Assembly: GCF_030719215.1 (NCBI RefSeq)
Contig: NZ_CP120983.1
Location: 2,852,001-2,916,000 of the forward strand
Reading direction: 5' to 3'
Length of the DNA: 64,000 nucleotides
Source: Streptomyces sp. Alt3
GTDB lineage: Bacteria; Actinomycetota; Actinomycetes; Streptomycetales; Streptomycetaceae
This document shows positions 8,896 to 18,497 of this stretch, piece after piece. Each line of letters starts with the position of its first letter. Position 1 is the stretch's first letter. The notes under the pieces are model-generated. The model saw only the letters and a program-made list of their open reading frames with translations. It did not search any database and was not told the DNA's origin. Made by a program: the position numbers and the translations under genes.

Positions 8896-10005
8896 TCAGT
8901 CCGTCGAGCAGCTCGGCAGGCCGGCCGTGTCCCCCGCGCGGATCTTCTCCAGTGACTTCGTGGCGTCGTCGAGGGTCTTCACCCGCACCAGGGTGAGGCC
9001 GTTCGGGGTGTCGGACGCGGCGGCGGAGCAGTTGTCGTCCGGGGTCAGGAAGTACCGGGCGCCCGCTTCCCGCGCGCCGACCAGCTTCATGTTGATCCCG
9101 CCGATGGGGCCGACCTTGCCGTCGTCGTCGATGGTGCCGGTGCCCGCGATGAACTTGCCGCCCGTCAGCTTTCCGGGCGTCAGCTTGTCGATGATGCCCA
9201 GCGAGAACATCAGCCCGGCGCTCGGTCCGCCGACGTCGGCGAGCTTGATGTCGATCTCGAACGGGAACGTGTGGTCCGTCCCCGCCTGGATCCCCACGAT
9301 CGCCCGGTCCTCCGCCGAGGGGTTCGCGGGGTCCTTCGGCGCCTTGCGCGTGGTGAGGGTGACGTCGTGGGAGCCCTTGGGCTCCTTGCCCGCCTTCTCG
9401 GCGGCGGCCGCCGCCTTGGCGGGGATGACCGTGAACACGACGTCCTCGCCGGGCTCGTGCTTCGTGACGAGCTTCGCGACGTCCTCCGGCTGCTCGACCG
9501 CCGTGCCGTCGACGGCCTTGATCACGTCGCCGGCGTGCAGCACGCCCTCGGCGGCGCTGTCCTTGACGACCGTGGAGACCACGACACGGGAGGTGACGGG
9601 GATCTTCAGCTCCTCCAGGGCGGCGACCTTGGCGCTCTCCTGGGACTGGCTGAACTCCTCGGCGTTCTCCTGTGTCGACTCCTCCTCCGTCTTGCCGTCC
9701 GGATAGAGGGTGTCGTGGGGCACGACGACGCTGTCGTGGGCCAGCCAGCCGTAGACGGCCTCGACGATGTTCATGTCGTAGTCCGCGCCGGTGACACGGA
9801 CTGTCGTCATGTTGAGGTTCCCGGACGTCGGGTAGGTCTTGTGCCCGCTGATGTGCAGCACCGGCTCACCGCGTGCGTCGCCGAGCGTGTTCACGGTCGG
9901 GCCGGGGGACATCTCCGAGTACGGCACGCGGATCAGCACGCCTGCGCAGAGCAGCGCGATCAGGATGAGCGTGGAGGCGAGCATCGTCGCGGTGCGGCGT
10001 GGCAT
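8896..10005 (-). CDS. Membrane-anchored PDZ/Lon-type serine protease (YlbL family)
   Basis: 369 residues: one N-terminal membrane anchor (about 8-25), a PDZ domain (about 125-200) and a C-terminal Lon-type (S16) proteolytic domain. The catalytic dyad is visible: Ser262 in GGPSAGLMFSLG and Lys307 in GPIGGINMKLVGA. The topology puts the protease outside the membrane. The family (YlbL; Rv3194c in M. tuberculosis) is broadly conserved in Gram-positives. The start at 10005 immediately precedes the anchor; no clear ribosome site is present. Confidence 0.93.
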   Translation of the reverse strand: MPRRTATMLASTLILIALLCAGVLIRVPYSEMSPGPTVNTLGDARGEPVLHISGHKTYPTSGNLNMTTVRVTGADYDMNIVEAVYGWLAHDSVVVPHDTLYPDGKTEEESTQENAEEFSQSQESAKVAALEELKIPVTSRVVVSTVVKDSAAEGVLHAGDVIKAVDGTAVEQPEDVAKLVTKHEPGEDVVFTVIPAKAAAAAEKAGKEPKGSHDVTLTTRKAPKDPANPSAEDRAIVGIQAGTDHTFPFEIDIKLADVGGPSAGLMFSLGIIDKLTPGKLTGGKFIAGTGTIDDDGKVGPIGGINMKLVGAREAGARYFLTPDDNCSAAASDTPNGLTLVRVKTLDDATKSLEKIRAGDTAGLPSCSTD

Positions 10006-10181
10006 GGAACGACAGTACGGGAACGGCCTGTCAGTGCACCGTCGGGGCCGGTCCGTACGAGGCGGACGGCCGAAGGAGGTCCGGGCGAGGCCGGGGGCAC
10101 CGGGGATTCGCTCGCGGCGCCGGCTGCGCGGCGGGAAGCGGGTGCGGTGCGGAATTGGCGACTGCGTACGGTCGCGGAGTC

Positions 10182-10352
10182 TCAGACCGCCTCGGAACCG
10201 GAATGCGATTTCTCCATCGCTTCACGGAACCTGGCGTACCCGGCGAGTTCGGTGACATCGCCGGTCGTTCGATTACGGGCTGCCCACCCTCCCCATATCG
10301 CCGCGCCGAGAGCGGCTATGAGCGGAATCAACAGCCAAGCGAGTGCTGCCAT
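10182..10352 (-). CDS. Small single-pass membrane protein
   Basis: 56 residues: a hydrophobic N-terminal segment (M-A-A-L-A-W-L-L-I-P-L-I, about 3-22), then a basic and polar tail ending in K-S-H-S-G-S-E-A-V. The ATG at 10352 has AGGGAGGT 4-5 nt upstream, which fixes the start; the open frame runs further up but without support. Topology suggests an inner-membrane anchor with a cytoplasmic tail. No function recognised. Confidence 0.7.
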   Translation of the reverse strand: MAALAWLLIPLIAALGAAIWGGWAARNRTTGDVTELAGYARFREAMEKSHSGSEAV

Positions 10353-10479
10353 CACGACCTCCCTACCCCATGAGCGACCGCAACTGACGATCAGAAGATT
10401 AACCAGCTGCAGCACCAACGCTCACGGCAGGGGTGCGGTTACGCAAATCGGGGCTGATGCGCCCCGGGACGGTTTGCGC

Positions 10480-10941
<462 letters not shown>

Positions 10942-11000
10942 GGGGCCATGGTGCCGCACGGCACCGACATCCCGGAATAGCGTTTTCGACCGGCACCGCA

Positions 11001-11043
11001 CCCGCCCTCTTGGAGCCTCCTACCAGGAGGGGGGCCGGGCGGG
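11001..11043 (-). terminator. Nested hairpin after the SDR gene
   Basis: Outer arms CCCGCCC (11001-11007) and GGGCGGG (11037-11043) enclose CCTCCT-ACC-AGGAGG (11016-11030). It lies 7 bp beyond the stop of the SDR gene on its strand. Confidence 0.5.
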
Positions 11044-11050
11044 CCTCGGC

Positions 11051-12193
11051 CTAGAAACGACGGCGCGCCTTGCGGGCGCGCCGGACCAGCGCGGCCGTCC
11101 CGAGCAGCGCGACGGTGGCCCCCGCGGCGCCCGCGGCGGTGGCGTCCTTCCGGCCGAGCCGCCGGCCGGCGACCGTGTGGCGCCCCTCCACCTCCTCCAG
11201 GAGGGCCGCCAGGACCTCCTCGTTGGTCCACCGGGGACGCCATCCCGCGTCGTGGAGCCTGCTGACGCTGACCACCCAGGGGTGCATCGTGTAGGCGAGA
11301 TCGCCCGCCGGTGACGGCGTGAGACCGATCCGGTGCAGCCGGGCCGCGGCGCCGAGGGCGACGGCGGAGGGCAGTTCCATCCGGCGTACACCGGACAGTT
11401 CCTCCACCTCCTCCTGCTCGAGCCAGCCGTCGCATCCGACCGCGAACTCTCCCTCGATCTTCTCGAGAGCCGCGTACTCCAGGGCGCTCACCAGGTCGTC
11501 GACGTGGCAGAACTGCCAGGCCGGACGCGAGCCGGCGACGACGAGGAGCCTGGGCGACTCGAAGTACCGGGTGAGCGCCGTGTCCGTGCCACCGACCAGG
11601 ACCGTGGGACGCACGACCGTGACGTTGAGGCCGGGGTGGGCGCGGGGCGCGCGGCGTCCGAGCCGCTCGATCTCCAGCAGGTCGCCGACACCGGTGGCCT
11701 CGGCCGTGGCCCGCAGTTCCGCGTCCTCGGCGAGCGGGATGTCGTTGTCGGCCAGGGCGCCGTAGACCATCGCCGAGGTGCACAGCACGACCCGGTGGAC
11801 CCCGACGGCAGCCGCTGCCGTCAGCACGGTCTGGGTACCGCGCACGTTGTACGCGGTACGGGCGGCGGGGTCGGTCTCCAGGTCGAGGTCGAGAGCCATG
11901 TGCACGACGACGTCCGCGCCGCGCAGCTTCTCGGCGATGGCGGGGTCCCGGACGTCCAGGATGTGCCACGTCGCCTCGGAGACGTCGCCCCTGCGCTCGT
12001 CTATGGCGATGACCTGCTTGATCTCGTCGGATGCGGCGAGGTGGGCGGTGAGCAGCTCACCGACGCCGGTCGCGGCACCGGTGACCGCGACGACGGGGCC
12101 GCGGCTTCGGGAAGAATTTTTCGTGGGCTTGCTTTCGGGCGAGGGGTCGGCCAGGTTTCGCGCTGCGCGAACCTGCGGATCTGGGGAACTCAC
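11051..12193 (-). CDS. Extended SDR-family NAD(P)-dependent epimerase/dehydratase-like protein with C-terminal membrane tail
   Basis: 380-residue Rossmann-fold protein. The dinucleotide motif is VTGAATGVGE (about residue 38), VVLCTSAMVYGA provides the Ser region, and the usual YxxxK is not clearly present, so catalytic competence is uncertain. The C-terminus (about 350-380) holds a hydrophobic segment followed by a basic tail RRARKARRRF, suggesting tail anchoring. The GTG start at 12193 has GGAG 7 nt upstream. It is divergent from the DUF2342 gene. Mycobacteria carry comparable NAD-dependent epimerases of unknown substrate. Confidence 0.82.
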   Translation of the reverse strand: MSSPDPQVRAARNLADPSPESKPTKNSSRSRGPVVAVTGAATGVGELLTAHLAASDEIKQVIAIDERRGDVSEATWHILDVRDPAIAEKLRGADVVVHMALDLDLETDPAARTAYNVRGTQTVLTAAAAVGVHRVVLCTSAMVYGALADNDIPLAEDAELRATAEATGVGDLLEIERLGRRAPRAHPGLNVTVVRPTVLVGGTDTALTRYFESPRLLVVAGSRPAWQFCHVDDLVSALEYAALEKIEGEFAVGCDGWLEQEEVEELSGVRRMELPSAVALGAAARLHRIGLTPSPAGDLAYTMHPWVVSVSRLHDAGWRPRWTNEEVLAALLEEVEGRHTVAGRRLGRKDATAAGAAGATVALLGTAALVRRARKARRRF

Positions 12194-12384
12194 CGGGCGT
12201 CTCCAGCGGTTGTCTTCAGTACGTACCCGAATGACGCGTGCGTACCAGGTGGCGTCCATCCTGCCGCAGGCCGGGAGCCGGCGGAGCACTGAGGCCCCGA
12301 GCGGGCTTTGGTGTCTACGCTGGATGGTGATGTCGGGCAGTCGCCGTCGGTTCGAGCCGGCGGCCCTACGAGCCGAGGAAACCC

Positions 12385-13893
12385 GTGAGTGACACCCCAT
12401 TCGGATTCGGCCTTCCGCCGGAGGAGCCGGAAGACGGCGACGAGGGCAAGAAGAAGGACCCCACCGGTGGTGGGCAGGGCCCGGGCGGGCCGGCGAACCC
12501 GTTCGGCTTCGGGCCCGGCGCGGGCGGGGACAACCCGTTCGCCGCGATGTTCGGCTCGATGAACCCGAACGACCTGGGTGCGGCCTTCCAGCAGCTCGGC
12601 CAGATGCTGAGCTACGAGGGCGGCCCGGTGAACTGGGACATGGCCAAGCAGATCGCACGCCAGACGGTGTCGCAGGGCACCACGGACGGCAGCAAGGACG
12701 CGAGTGTCGGCCCCGCCGAGCGGTCCTCCGTCGACGAGGCGCTGCGTCTCGCCGACCTCTGGCTGGACGGCGTGACGTCGATGCCCTCGGGCTCCGTCAC
12801 GACGGTGGCGTGGAGCCGTGCCGAGTGGGTCGAGGCGTCGCTGCCCGCCTGGCAGCAGCTGGTGGACCCGGTCGCCGAGCGTGTCGGCCTGGCCATGGGC
12901 GATGTCCTGCCGGAGGAGATGCAGGCCATGGCGGGCCCGCTGATCGGCATGATGCGGTCCATGGGCGGCGCCATGTTCGGCCAGCAGATCGGGCAGGCCG
13001 TGGGCGTGCTCGCCGGCGAGGTCGTGGGTTCGACCGACATCGGCCTCCCCCTGGCGCCGGCCGGCAAGGCCGCGCTGCTCCCGCTGAACGTCGAGCGGTT
13101 CGGCAAGGACCTGAGCGTGCCGCAGGACGAGGTGCGGCTGTATCTGGCGCTGCGCGAGGCGGCCCACCAGCGGCTCTTCGCACACGTTCCGTGGCTGCGT
13201 TCGCATCTCTTCGGCGCGGTGGAGGCCTATGCGCGCGGCATCAAGGTCGACACCAGCAAGCTCGAGGACGTCGTAGGCCAGTTCGACCCGTCGCAGCCCG
13301 AGCAGCTGCAGGACGCGCTTCAGCAGGGCATGTTCCAGCCCGAGGACACCCCGGAGCAGAAGGCTTCGCTGGCCCGCCTGGAGACCGCCCTTGCCCTCGT
13401 CGAGGGGTGGGTCGACGCGGTGGTGCACGAGGCCGCGAAGTCCCGTCTGACCTCGGCGGACGCGCTGCGCGAGACGATGCGCAGGCGTCGGGCGTCCGGC
13501 GGTCCCGCGGAGCAGACCTTCGCCACGCTCATCGGCCTCCAGCTGCGGCCGCGCCGACTGCGGGACGCCTCGCGGCTGTGGGCCTCGCTCACGGACGCCC
13601 GGGGCGTCGACGGCCGCGACGGCCTGTGGGAGCACCCGGACATGCTGCCGACCGCCCAGGACCTGGACGACCCGGACGGCTTCGTCCACCACGAGCAGCT
13701 GGACTTCTCCGAGCTGGACAAGATGCTCGGCGAGGCTGCCAGGAGTGGCACCCGGAAGCCCGCGGCCGAGGATCGGGACGAGGAGGGATCCGGGGACGGG
13801 CCCGAGTCCGGGAACGGGCCCGAGTCCGGGAACGGGCCCGAGTCCGGGAACGACAAGCCGAAGAACGACGGCAAGGACGACGACGGCCGGTGA
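12385..13893 (+). CDS. DUF2342 zinc-dependent metalloprotease-like protein
   Basis: 502 residues, matching the actinobacterial DUF2342/putative hydrolase family (Rv3195-like). A Gly/Pro-rich N-terminal region (1-60) precedes a mostly helical core. The likely metal site is in LREAAHQRLFAHVPWLRSHL, a departure from textbook HExxH but characteristic of this family. The C-terminal tail is acidic and contains three copies of the hexapeptide G-P-E-S-G-N. The GTG start at 12385 has GAGG about 7 nt upstream. It overlaps the following Nudix gene by GTGA, so the two are translationally coupled. Biochemical activity is not established. Confidence 0.88.
   Translation: MSDTPFGFGLPPEEPEDGDEGKKKDPTGGGQGPGGPANPFGFGPGAGGDNPFAAMFGSMNPNDLGAAFQQLGQMLSYEGGPVNWDMAKQIARQTVSQGTTDGSKDASVGPAERSSVDEALRLADLWLDGVTSMPSGSVTTVAWSRAEWVEASLPAWQQLVDPVAERVGLAMGDVLPEEMQAMAGPLIGMMRSMGGAMFGQQIGQAVGVLAGEVVGSTDIGLPLAPAGKAALLPLNVERFGKDLSVPQDEVRLYLALREAAHQRLFAHVPWLRSHLFGAVEAYARGIKVDTSKLEDVVGQFDPSQPEQLQDALQQGMFQPEDTPEQKASLARLETALALVEGWVDAVVHEAAKSRLTSADALRETMRRRRASGGPAEQTFATLIGLQLRPRRLRDASRLWASLTDARGVDGRDGLWEHPDMLPTAQDLDDPDGFVHHEQLDFSELDKMLGEAARSGTRKPAAEDRDEEGSGDGPESGNGPESGNGPESGNDKPKNDGKDDDGR
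13798..13851 (+). repeat. Three perfect 18-bp tandem repeats in the DUF2342 gene
   Basis: The unit GGGCCCGAGTCCGGGAAC repeats at 13798, 13816 and 13834 and encodes G-P-E-S-G-N three times in the disordered acidic tail. Identity of the copies suggests recent slippage; copy number may vary among strains. Confidence 0.95.
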
Positions 13894-14435
13894 GCCTGTA
13901 CGACGACGCGGTTTCGGTCCTGGAGGGCCACGACGGGGGCGACGCGCAGCAGGCCGGGCTGCGCCTGGCCTATCTGGACCATCTGGCCGGGCATCCCGAC
14001 GGCATGTGGAAGGCGTGCGGAGCCGGGCACCTCACGGCCAGCGCGCTGGTGGTCGACCCGGAGCGCGGAAGGGTGCTGCTCACCCTGCACAGGAAGCTGC
14101 GGATGTGGCTGCAGATGGGCGGGCACTGCGAGCCCCAGGACACCACGCTGGCGGCTGCGGCTCTGCGCGAGGCAACGGAGGAGTCGGGGATCGCCGGGCT
14201 TTCCCTGCTGCCCGGCGGGCCGGTGCGGCTGGACCGGCATCCCATCCCGGCGCCCTGTCACTGGCACCTCGACGTGCAGTACGCGGCCACGGCCACGGCC
14301 GGGGCCGTGGAACAGATCAGCGACGAGTCCCTCGATCTGCGCTGGTTCCCCTACGACGAGGTGGCGGGAGTGGCGGACGCCTCGGTCGTGCGGCTGCTGG
14401 AGAGCACCCGGGCACGGCTGGCGCACAGCCTCTAG
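13890..14435 (+). CDS. Nudix hydrolase
   Basis: 181-residue Nudix protein. The Nudix box spans GHCEPQDTTLAAAALREA followed by TEESG; the first conserved Glu of the box is Asp here, while the catalytic REATEE core is intact. Substrate is unknown; the family hydrolyses nucleoside diphosphates linked to other groups. The start is fixed by the GTGA overlap (13890-13893) with the end of the metalloprotease-like gene, so the pair form an operon. It ends at a hairpin shared with the AIM24 operon. Confidence 0.9.
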   Translation: MSLYDDAVSVLEGHDGGDAQQAGLRLAYLDHLAGHPDGMWKACGAGHLTASALVVDPERGRVLLTLHRKLRMWLQMGGHCEPQDTTLAAAALREATEESGIAGLSLLPGGPVRLDRHPIPAPCHWHLDVQYAATATAGAVEQISDESLDLRWFPYDEVAGVADASVVRLLESTRARLAHSL

Positions 14436-14443
14436 ACACGGAC

Positions 14444-14472
14444 GGGGCGGTCTCCAGCACGGAGACCGCCCC
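14444..14472. terminator. Bidirectional hairpin terminator
   Basis: Perfect 12-bp stem GGGGCGGTCTCC (14444-14455) with 14461-14472 around a 5-nt loop, between the convergent Nudix and AIM24 genes. Confidence 0.75.
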
Positions 14473-14496
14473 ATACGCCCGCGGTGGCGACCGGGC

Positions 14497-15252
14497 TCAG
14501 TTCCAGGCGTTGTTCTGGTTCTGGCCGTGCGCGCCGTGCTGGCCCACACCGAACTGGGCCGCGGCGCCCTGGCCGATCTGGGCGTTCTGCGGGGGCAGCA
14601 CCTCGCTGGGCTGGACGAGGGCGAAGCCCTGGCCCAGGAAGCTCAGCTCCCAGCCCTCCCCCGTGTTGCCGCGGCGCCGCATGACTCCCGACGAGTGGGT
14701 CTGGGCCTGCATCTGCACCCGCAGCCCGCTCGACCAGGCGACGATGGCGTCGGCGTCCGCGTTGACGTACTTGTCGGGCGTCACCTGCATCATCAGGGGC
14801 TGGCCGGAGGTCATCAGCGCGACCTTGCCGTTGCCCGAGATGTTCAGCTGGTACTTGCCGGTGCCGGAGATCCCGTACTGGCTGTCCATTGCAATGACCT
14901 CGGTGTGCAACGAGGAGTCCAGCGCGAGGACGTACGCGCTGTCGACCGTCATTCCCTCGTGGTCGACGTCGACCACGTGGATGTACTGGGCGAGGTTGGC
15001 CAGATAGACCGTGCCCTGGCCCGAGCAGCGCATGAGGTCCAGGCCTTCGCCCGTGGTCCTGCGGGCGCGCGCCTGGCTCTGGGACTGGTACTCCCCGTCG
15101 AACTCCATGAGCCCCTGGTAGGCGACCATGGCGCCCTTGCGCGCGAGGACGTCGTCATGACCGGTCAGCGCGACGCGCAGGAGCTGCGGGTTCTGCACGG
15201 TGTAGCGGTCCTGCGACTGCTGTTCGGTGTGACTGAAAAGCGGACTCTGCAT
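14497..15252 (-). CDS. AIM24 family protein (third gene of the TerD-AIM24 operon)
   Basis: 251 residues forming one AIM24 (TIGR00266/DUF124) beta-rich domain, with typical phrases such as ARKGAMVAYQGLMEFDG, GQGTVYLANLAQYIHVVD and SFLGQGFALVQPSE. The last 20 residues are rich in Gln, Asn and Ala. The fold is named after a yeast mitochondrial protein; the bacterial role is not established, though AIM24 genes often accompany tellurite-resistance type TerD genes. Starts 18 nt after the preceding AIM24 gene, on the same strand. Confidence 0.9.
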   Translation of the reverse strand: MQSPLFSHTEQQSQDRYTVQNPQLLRVALTGHDDVLARKGAMVAYQGLMEFDGEYQSQSQARARRTTGEGLDLMRCSGQGTVYLANLAQYIHVVDVDHEGMTVDSAYVLALDSSLHTEVIAMDSQYGISGTGKYQLNISGNGKVALMTSGQPLMMQVTPDKYVNADADAIVAWSSGLRVQMQAQTHSSGVMRRRGNTGEGWELSFLGQGFALVQPSEVLPPQNAQIGQGAAAQFGVGQHGAHGQNQNNAWN

Positions 15253-15270
15253 GATGTGTTCCTCCCCCGC

Positions 15271-15951
15271 TCAGTTCCGGACCCGCAGGCGGTCCGTACT
15301 GTCCTCGCTCGGCTGGACGACGACGATGCCCTGTCCCGAGAAGGCCATCTGGTACGCCTCTCCACTGCCCCGCCCGATGAGCGAGCCCGCCTTGAAACTC
15401 CGCTTGCCCTTCACCTTGAGGTTCGGGGACCAGGCGACGAGCGCGTCGGGGTCGACGTACGTCTCGTCCTCGCCCCGGCCGCAGTCGACGACGATGGGCG
15501 TGCCGCGCGAGGTGATGGCGACCCACCCCGTGCCCTGGACGCAGACGTTCCACAGGCCCTGGCCGGCGAACTTGGCCAGCCCCTTGACCCGTTCGACACC
15601 CCAGGTGAGGTGACTGTCGAAGGCGAGCAGATTGGTGCCGTTGACGGACAGGGAGTCGTTGTCCAGGTTGATGACGACCACGTCGGCGCCGTAGTCGGCG
15701 AGGTAGAGCAGCCCGTCGCCGGCGCACTTCATCAGCGGTGTGCCCTCGCCGGTGATCCACTGGGAGGCGATCTGGCGGACGGCCGGCGGGTTGGGTTCGT
15801 ACTGGATGAAGCCCTCGTAGGCCACCATCGAGCCGGTGCGCGCGTAGAGGTCCTGACCGCCGGCCATGGCGACCTTGAGCATCGTGCGGCCGTGGTTCTC
15901 CATGCGGGCCGTGACGGGGGTCGGGGCGAAGCCCGCGAGTTGCTGGTTCAT
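15271..15951 (-). CDS. AIM24 family protein (second gene of the operon)
   Basis: 226-residue single AIM24 domain, with LYARTGSMVAYEGFIQYEP, LMKCAGDGLLYLADYGADV and AFSGQGIVVVQPSE. It is a clear paralogue of the flanking AIM24 domains. The ATG at 15951 has GGGAG about 8 nt upstream and lies 11 nt after the stop of the TerD-AIM24 gene; the longer open frame upstream belongs to a shadow. No signal peptide. Confidence 0.92.
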   Translation of the reverse strand: MNQQLAGFAPTPVTARMENHGRTMLKVAMAGGQDLYARTGSMVAYEGFIQYEPNPPAVRQIASQWITGEGTPLMKCAGDGLLYLADYGADVVVINLDNDSLSVNGTNLLAFDSHLTWGVERVKGLAKFAGQGLWNVCVQGTGWVAITSRGTPIVVDCGRGEDETYVDPDALVAWSPNLKVKGKRSFKAGSLIGRGSGEAYQMAFSGQGIVVVQPSEDSTDRLRVRN

Positions 15952-15962
15952 GACGGGCTCCC

Positions 15963-17585
15963 TCAGACCTCGTAGGGCTGGACGACGATGAAGTTCCCGG
16001 GGGCTCCCCGGAACTGGAGGTTCACGGTCTCCCCGCTGTGTCCCGGGTACGCGTTGCGGCGCAGCCGGACCTGGCTGGAGATGATGACCTGGGAGGCGGA
16101 CGACCACGCCACCACGGCGTTGCAGTCGGCGAAGGTGGTCGGCGTGACGGGCAGGACCACCGGCACACCGTGGGTCTTGACGACGACGGTGCCGGTGCCC
16201 TGGAACTGCATGGTGAACAGCGCGCCGCCGGGGATGCCGTGCCCTTCGATCCTGCGGACCTCGTACTGCAGGGACTCGTCGAAGGCGAGGACGTTCTCCG
16301 CGGAGACGCAGATGCCGTCACCCTGCAGTTCGATGGGGTGCAGGTGCGCGCCTTCCTCCGCGAGGAAGACCTGGCCCCGGCCGGTGCAGCGCATCAGCTG
16401 CATCTCCTGGCCGGTCGCGTTGCCGACCATGCGGCCGGCGAAACCGGCACCCTTGTAACCGAAGTCGACCTTGCCCTGGTACATCACCATGCTGCCCTGA
16501 CGGGCCAGCACCGGCATGCCACCCATCGTGAGGTCGACGCGGATGAGCTGCTGGTTCTGCGAGGTCCAGCGCTGCCCGGTGGCGGCCTCCTTGTAGGGCT
16601 GCAGGGCGGCCTGCAGACCCGCACCGGCGGCGGGAACACCCTGGGGGACGCCGTGCGGCATGCCCGGGGGCTGCTGCCCGAAGGGAACCGGGGGCTGCTG
16701 CCCGAAGGGCGGGGCGCCCGGAGGCTGCTGGCCGAACGGCGCCGGAGGCTGCTGGCCGTACGGCGGGGCTGCGGGGGGAGCGCCCTGGCCCGGGATTTGC
16801 CCGAACTGCGGCTGCTGGGGCGGCTGCCCGTACGGAGCGGGCGCCTGAGGTGCCGGCGCCATCGGTGCCGCGATCGTGGGCGCGGCGTGCATCGGCTGCT
16901 GCTGCGGTGCGGGAGTGGGCGTTGCGGGGGCGCCGAAGGCGGGTGCGGGCTGGGGCGCCTGGGGCGCCGCCGGAGCACCGAAGGCAGGAGGGGCGGAGGC
17001 CTGGGAAGGCGGCGCGAAGGCGGGAGGGGCGTCCTGGGACGGTGCGGCCGGAGCTTCCTCTGCGACCTCGCCGCCGAAGTTCTTGAGCAGGGCGTCGAGG
17101 CCGCCGTCGAAACCCTGACCGACCGCGGCGAAGCGCCAGACGTCCTTCAGATAGAAGTCACCGAGCATGACCGCGCGCTCGGTGGTGAACTCCGAACCGG
17201 TGAAGGCGTACTTCACCACTTCCTCGCCGCCCGCGACGATCCGGATGTATCCGGGGCCCGCCTGCGACATCTGCCCGGCACCGTCGAGAGTCGCGGTGAA
17301 GGACAGCTTGTGGATGTTCGCCGGAATGCGGTCGAGGGTGACGCGGAACGATTCGGTGTCACCGGCCTGGGCGCCGAGGAGCTGAATGGACTCCTCCGGC
17401 GATTTCGGCTGGTTGAAGAAGATGAAATACCGGTCGTCGGAGAGCTGCTCGTCGGCGTCGAGACCGAAACAGCTGATGTCGAACGTCAGGCCGGGGCCTG
17501 CGATCTGCACACCTACGTACAGATCCGTCCCTGACGTGAGATCACTGACCTTGGCCTTGTGGCCGCGTTGGAATTCCCTGGCCAT
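15963..17585 (-). CDS. TerD-AIM24 fusion protein
   Basis: 540 residues in three parts. Residues 1 to about 170 form a TerD domain (K-V-S-D-L onwards, DADEQLSDDRYFIFFNQPKS, VAGGEEVVKYAFTGSEF), a calcium-binding fold linked to tellurite and general stress resistance. Residues about 180-380 are a linker of Pro, Ala, Gln and Gly with repeated P-P-F-G-Q-Q-P. The C-terminal 160 residues are an AIM24 domain. The ATG at 17585 begins the conserved TerD start. First gene of a three-gene AIM24 operon. The fusion suggests that TerD and AIM24 work in one complex, probably at a membrane surface; that is inference. Confidence 0.93.
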   Translation of the reverse strand: MAREFQRGHKAKVSDLTSGTDLYVGVQIAGPGLTFDISCFGLDADEQLSDDRYFIFFNQPKSPEESIQLLGAQAGDTESFRVTLDRIPANIHKLSFTATLDGAGQMSQAGPGYIRIVAGGEEVVKYAFTGSEFTTERAVMLGDFYLKDVWRFAAVGQGFDGGLDALLKNFGGEVAEEAPAAPSQDAPPAFAPPSQASAPPAFGAPAAPQAPQPAPAFGAPATPTPAPQQQPMHAAPTIAAPMAPAPQAPAPYGQPPQQPQFGQIPGQGAPPAAPPYGQQPPAPFGQQPPGAPPFGQQPPVPFGQQPPGMPHGVPQGVPAAGAGLQAALQPYKEAATGQRWTSQNQQLIRVDLTMGGMPVLARQGSMVMYQGKVDFGYKGAGFAGRMVGNATGQEMQLMRCTGRGQVFLAEEGAHLHPIELQGDGICVSAENVLAFDESLQYEVRRIEGHGIPGGALFTMQFQGTGTVVVKTHGVPVVLPVTPTTFADCNAVVAWSSASQVIISSQVRLRRNAYPGHSGETVNLQFRGAPGNFIVVQPYEV

Positions 17586-17691
17586 GCGTAACGACCGTCC
17601 CCCATCCCGAAGGTGAATGCGTCGCGTCAGGCTAACCGCAAACCACGACAACGGGCCAAGCCGGTACAGACCCGGTACACAACCGGCGAGG

Positions 17692-18318
17692 TCACTCCTC
17701 GCGAGCGGCGGGCAGACGGGGCAGCCGGTCGGCCGCCACGACTCCTTCGAGATACCCACGCGCGCGCTCGGTCCGGGGGTACGCCTCCAGGAGCCGCCAG
17801 AATCGCGGTCCGTGCCCCGGAACCAGCAGGTGGGCCAGCTCGTGGAGGAGGACGTAGTCGACGACGTACTCCGGCATGCCCTGCAGGCGGTGCGAGAGCC
17901 GGATGCTGCCCTCCGCCGGGGTGCACGAGCCCCAGCGGGTGTTCTGGTTGGTCACCCAGCGCACGGAGGCGGGCCGCGCACGGCCGTCGAGGTACTGACC
18001 GGAGAGCCGCTCGGCGCGGTCGGACAGATCGCTGTCGCCGATGACCCGCTTGCTCTCCTGCGCCGCGAGCTTGTCGAGCATCACGCCCACCCAGCGCTGC
18101 TCCTCGGCCTCCGACATCCGGGCCGGGATGAGCACGATGGTGCGATCGCCCTCGCGGTACGCGGAGACCGTTCTGCTGCGTCGCGCGCTCCTGCGGACCT
18201 CGACCGCACTCGTCACCGCCGCACGGGGCGGCTGGGTGGCTGCGGCGCGGCGCTGCTGGCGTCCGGCGCCGCGCTCGGGGGTCTCCCCGGCGAGGCCGGG
18301 AGGGGAGTCGGCGGGCAC
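17692..18318 (-). CDS. YgjP-type M48-like metallopeptidase
   Basis: 208 residues. The zinc site is HELAH followed by the third ligand His in VPGHGPRFW, matching the YgjP (DUF45) family of small zincin proteases. The arrangement NTRWGSCTPAEGSIRLSHRL upstream of the zinc site is characteristic. The N-terminal 45 residues are Pro/Ala/Arg-rich and probably disordered. GTG start at 18318 without a strong ribosome site. Lies 106 bp upstream of the TerD-AIM24 gene on the same strand and divergent from the E1-like gene. Confidence 0.88.
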   Translation of the reverse strand: MPADSPPGLAGETPERGAGRQQRRAAATQPPRAAVTSAVEVRRSARRSRTVSAYREGDRTIVLIPARMSEAEEQRWVGVMLDKLAAQESKRVIGDSDLSDRAERLSGQYLDGRARPASVRWVTNQNTRWGSCTPAEGSIRLSHRLQGMPEYVVDYVLLHELAHLLVPGHGPRFWRLLEAYPRTERARGYLEGVVAADRLPRLPAAREE

Positions 18319-18497
18319 GGCACGACGTTACCCGCCGGCGGCGGGGGAAGTACCGCCCCTCGACGGTTCAACCTTGATCCACTTCTCTGCTCGCGCCATT
18401 TGAACGACTAATACCGCAACCTGTGGATAACTTTGGGCCCGTTTCGCCGTCACGTTGCATTCTGGCAACAGATCCCGACACCGACCTGGGAGAAGTC

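Noticed and set aside
12100..12260. GGGGAAC with GTT 19 nt on as a sigma-R promoter for the DUF2342 gene
   Set aside because: Spacing and the C in place of T depart from the consensus and it overlaps the start of the divergent gene; too weak to call.
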